Positions 62,320 through 64,000 of a DNA stretch of 64,000 bases are shown here, piece by piece. Every line of letters begins with the position of its first letter. The stretch's first letter is position 1. The notes below the pieces were generated by a model. It saw nothing but the letters and a program-made list of their open reading frames with translations, was not told where the DNA came from and ran no database searches. Both the position numbers and the translations under genes were made by a program. The stretch is from the NCBI GenBank assembly GCA_016194905.1, contig JACQAP010000026.1, positions 154,418 to 218,417 of the forward strand, read 5' to 3'. Source of the stretch: Betaproteobacteria bacterium (GTDB taxonomy: Bacteria > Pseudomonadota > Gammaproteobacteria > Burkholderiales > JACQAP01).

Positions 62320-63768
62320 TCAGATCGATTTACGGAGATTGACCGGGAGAATCTGCAGTGATTCCCGGTACTTCGCAATGGTGCGACGCGCCACCATGAT
62401 GCCCTGCTTGCCGAGCACCTCGGAGATCTGGCTGTCGCTCAATGGTTTGCGCGTATCCTCTTCGCCGACCATCTGCCTGATCAACGCGCGGATGGCCGTC
62501 GCGGAACAGGCGCCGCCGGTTTCAGTGGAAACGTGACTGCCGAAGAAATACTTGAGTTCGAAAATCCCGCGCGGCGTCAGCATGAACTTTTGCGTCGTGA
62601 CACGGGAGACGGTGGATTCGTGCAGGCCAAGAGTTTCCGCGATCTCGCGCAACACCAACGGCCGCATCGCGACCTCTCCGTGTTCGAAGAAGTGGCGCTG
62701 GCGATCGACGATGGCTTGGGACACCCGCAGGATGGTGTCGAAGCGTTGCTGCACATTCTTGATCAGCCACTTTGCCTCCTGCAATTGGCCGGCGAGCTGC
62801 TGGAAGCTGGCGTCGCGATTGCGGTGCAGGATATCGGCGTACATGCGGTTGATGCGAAGTTTCGGCATCGCGTCCGGATTGAGCGCCGTAACCCACATCC
62901 CCTTGGTCTTGCGAACCACGACGTCCGGGATGATGTAGCGGGTTTCACTGCCCGAAAAATTCGCGGCGGGCCGCGGGTTAAGGCCGATAATCAGCGCTTG
63001 TATCGTGCGCAGCATATCGTCGTCGCAGCGCAGGAGCTTTTTGAGCCGGAAATAGTCTCGTGCAGCGAAAACGTCCAGATGCTGCGTGACGACGAGCGAG
63101 GCTTCTTCCCGATATTGCGAGTCTTCGGGCAGCGCTTCCAATTGCAGGGCGAGACATTCACTAAGGTTGCGTGCGCCTACGCCAGGAGGATCCAGGCTTT
63201 GCAAGTACTTCAACCCGATGGTCAGTTGCTCGGAATCGATCTCGAGTTCGACTGGCAGCAGGGCCGCCAATTCGACGAGATCCTGGGTCATGTAACCATC
63301 GTCGTCCAGATTGTCGATCAGGAAAGCGACGATGCGCTTGTCCCGGTCGGGCATCTGCATGAGATTGATCTGGTCGAGCAGGTGATCGCGCAGCTTTGCC
63401 GGTTCCGCGGCCGCCTGCGGTGCTTCAGAGTCATCGTCGCCATCCTGCCCGCTGAAGGATCCATACCCGTCGTCGAGCGACCAGTCGGTTTCGCTCGGAG
63501 CGCGTTCGTCCGCCGGCTCGTTCTCGCCGGAGGCCGGGGCGGATTCGGACTCGGATGAGGTGGTCGACGTCGTAGCCGGGGTCAGCGTCGGCGGCGGGGC
63601 GGCCGCCTCTTCCTCGTCATCGCGCTCCAGCAGGGGGTTTTCCTGCAGAAAAGTCTCTATTTCCTGATTGAGTTCCAGCGTAGACAACTGCAAAAGCCGG
63701 ATGGACTGCTGCAGTTGCGGCGTGAGCGTCAGGTGCTGCGAAAGTTTGAGCTGCAGGGAATGCTTCAT
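62320..63768 (-). CDS. rpoN: RNA polymerase sigma-54 factor
   Basis: RpoN directs transcription from -24/-12 promoters with activator help. The 482-residue protein starts with the Gln/Leu-rich region I (LQLKLSQHLTLTPQLQQSIR). It continues with an acidic Pro/Ser-rich region II, the core-binding domain, and a C-terminal RpoN box ARRTIAKYRESLQI. It lies downstream of lptB and upstream of hpf, the standard order. Confidence 0.97.
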   Translation of the reverse strand: MKHSLQLKLSQHLTLTPQLQQSIRLLQLSTLELNQEIETFLQENPLLERDDEEEAAAPPPTLTPATTSTTSSESESAPASGENEPADERAPSETDWSLDDGYGSFSGQDGDDDSEAPQAAAEPAKLRDHLLDQINLMQMPDRDKRIVAFLIDNLDDDGYMTQDLVELAALLPVELEIDSEQLTIGLKYLQSLDPPGVGARNLSECLALQLEALPEDSQYREEASLVVTQHLDVFAARDYFRLKKLLRCDDDMLRTIQALIIGLNPRPAANFSGSETRYIIPDVVVRKTKGMWVTALNPDAMPKLRINRMYADILHRNRDASFQQLAGQLQEAKWLIKNVQQRFDTILRVSQAIVDRQRHFFEHGEVAMRPLVLREIAETLGLHESTVSRVTTQKFMLTPRGIFELKYFFGSHVSTETGGACSATAIRALIRQMVGEEDTRKPLSDSQISEVLGKQGIMVARRTIAKYRESLQILPVNLRKSI

Positions 63769-63832
63769 CGGCTGGCTGTCGGTATCAGGCCCGGAAATGA
63801 GCGGCCCGGAACTTCGAGGACGGCATGCGGCC

Positions 63833-64000
63833 CTACAGCCTGAAATGCTCGCCCAGATAGACTTTTCTTACACTTTCATTATAAACGATTTCCTCAGGTT
63901 TGCCGGCGGCCAGCACGGACCCGTCGTTGATGATGTAGGCGCGGTCGCAAATGCCGAGTGTCTCGCGCACGTTGTGGTCCGTGATGAGCACACCGATGTC
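63833..64000 (-). CDS. lptB: LPS export ABC ATPase LptB, C-terminal fragment
   Basis: The last 55 codons of a leftward gene read [20 protein letters not shown], with [19 protein letters not shown] and YLGEHFRL next, then TAG. This is the C-terminus of LptB, including the H-loop His in TDHN. LptB powers LPS transport through LptFG. The gene begins beyond the window and lies directly upstream of rpoN. Confidence 0.95.
   Translation of the reverse strand, partial: DIGVLITDHNVRETLGICDRAYIINDGSVLAAGKPEEIVYNESVRKVYLGEHFRL

Noticed and set aside
1-64000. CRISPR array or replication origin
   Set aside because: No regularly spaced direct repeats with unique spacers, no cas genes, and no DnaA-box cluster or replication gene set were seen.

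Overview
This 64 kb window is GC-rich chromosomal DNA from a betaproteobacterium. The organism call rests on gene order: TPR lipoprotein-lolB-ispE-tRNA-Gln-prs-rplY-pth-ychF, yebC-ruvC-ruvA...ruvB-ybgC-tolQRAB-pal-cpoB, yicC-gmk-rpoZ-spoT, and lptB-rpoN-hpf-ptsN-hprK-rapZ all match layouts common in that class. Family-level placement cannot be made by eye. Most of the window is housekeeping sequence with short intergenic gaps, strong operon structure and recognisable terminators.

Layout. 1-7.4 kb: ABC-transporter fragment, envelope and translation genes. 7.4-8.3 kb: an outer-membrane beta-barrel gene followed by a second, diverged copy of the ychF 3' end. 8.3-13.1 kb: an arginine-degradation pair (a natural arginase::ornithine aminotransferase fusion plus an ALDH7-type aldehyde dehydrogenase) and a DMT-family exporter. 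13.3-25.1 kb: yebC, ruvCAB, the Tol-Pal system, queC and a YeeE/YedE sulfur transporter. 25.2-31.9 kb: tRNA-Lys(TTT), then tRNA-Lys(CTT), which carries a 5.7 kb genomic island bounded by a 38 bp direct repeat of the tRNA 3' end. The island holds an integrase remnant and a three-gene phosphorelay: a heme-motif hybrid kinase, a single-domain receiver, and an Hpt-REC-REC-GGDEF protein. 31.8-37.4 kb: a cytochrome c relic, a methyltransferase, a FAH-family hydrolase, an amino-acid-type binding protein, three small unknown envelope proteins and a broken TerC-family gene.

37.6-47.2 kb: stringent response (spoT, rpoZ, gmk, yicC), rph-rdgB, the elaB/yqjE/yqjK membrane trio, murI, hemW (with an apparent in-frame palindromic insertion), a 153 bp inverted-repeat element and trmB. 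47.2-51.2 kb: an 887-residue Ala/Glu/Arg-rich coiled-coil protein with one C-terminal membrane segment, then thiS-thiG and tRNA-Gly(CCC). 51.3-58.4 kb: a multi-PAS/LOV GGDEF-EAL protein, an AsmA-family protein and mutY. 58.4-64 kb: Lon-N-like protein, ubiX, rapZ, hprK, ptsN, hpf, rpoN and the end of lptB.

The most notable points are the tRNA-Lys island with its redox/heme-to-c-di-GMP relay, the rocF::rocD fusion operon, the duplicated ychF tail behind the OMP gene, the LOV photoreceptor c-di-GMP enzyme, the giant coiled-coil protein, and several short repeat families that sit against or inside genes. All functional calls are from reading the sequence; no database search was run.
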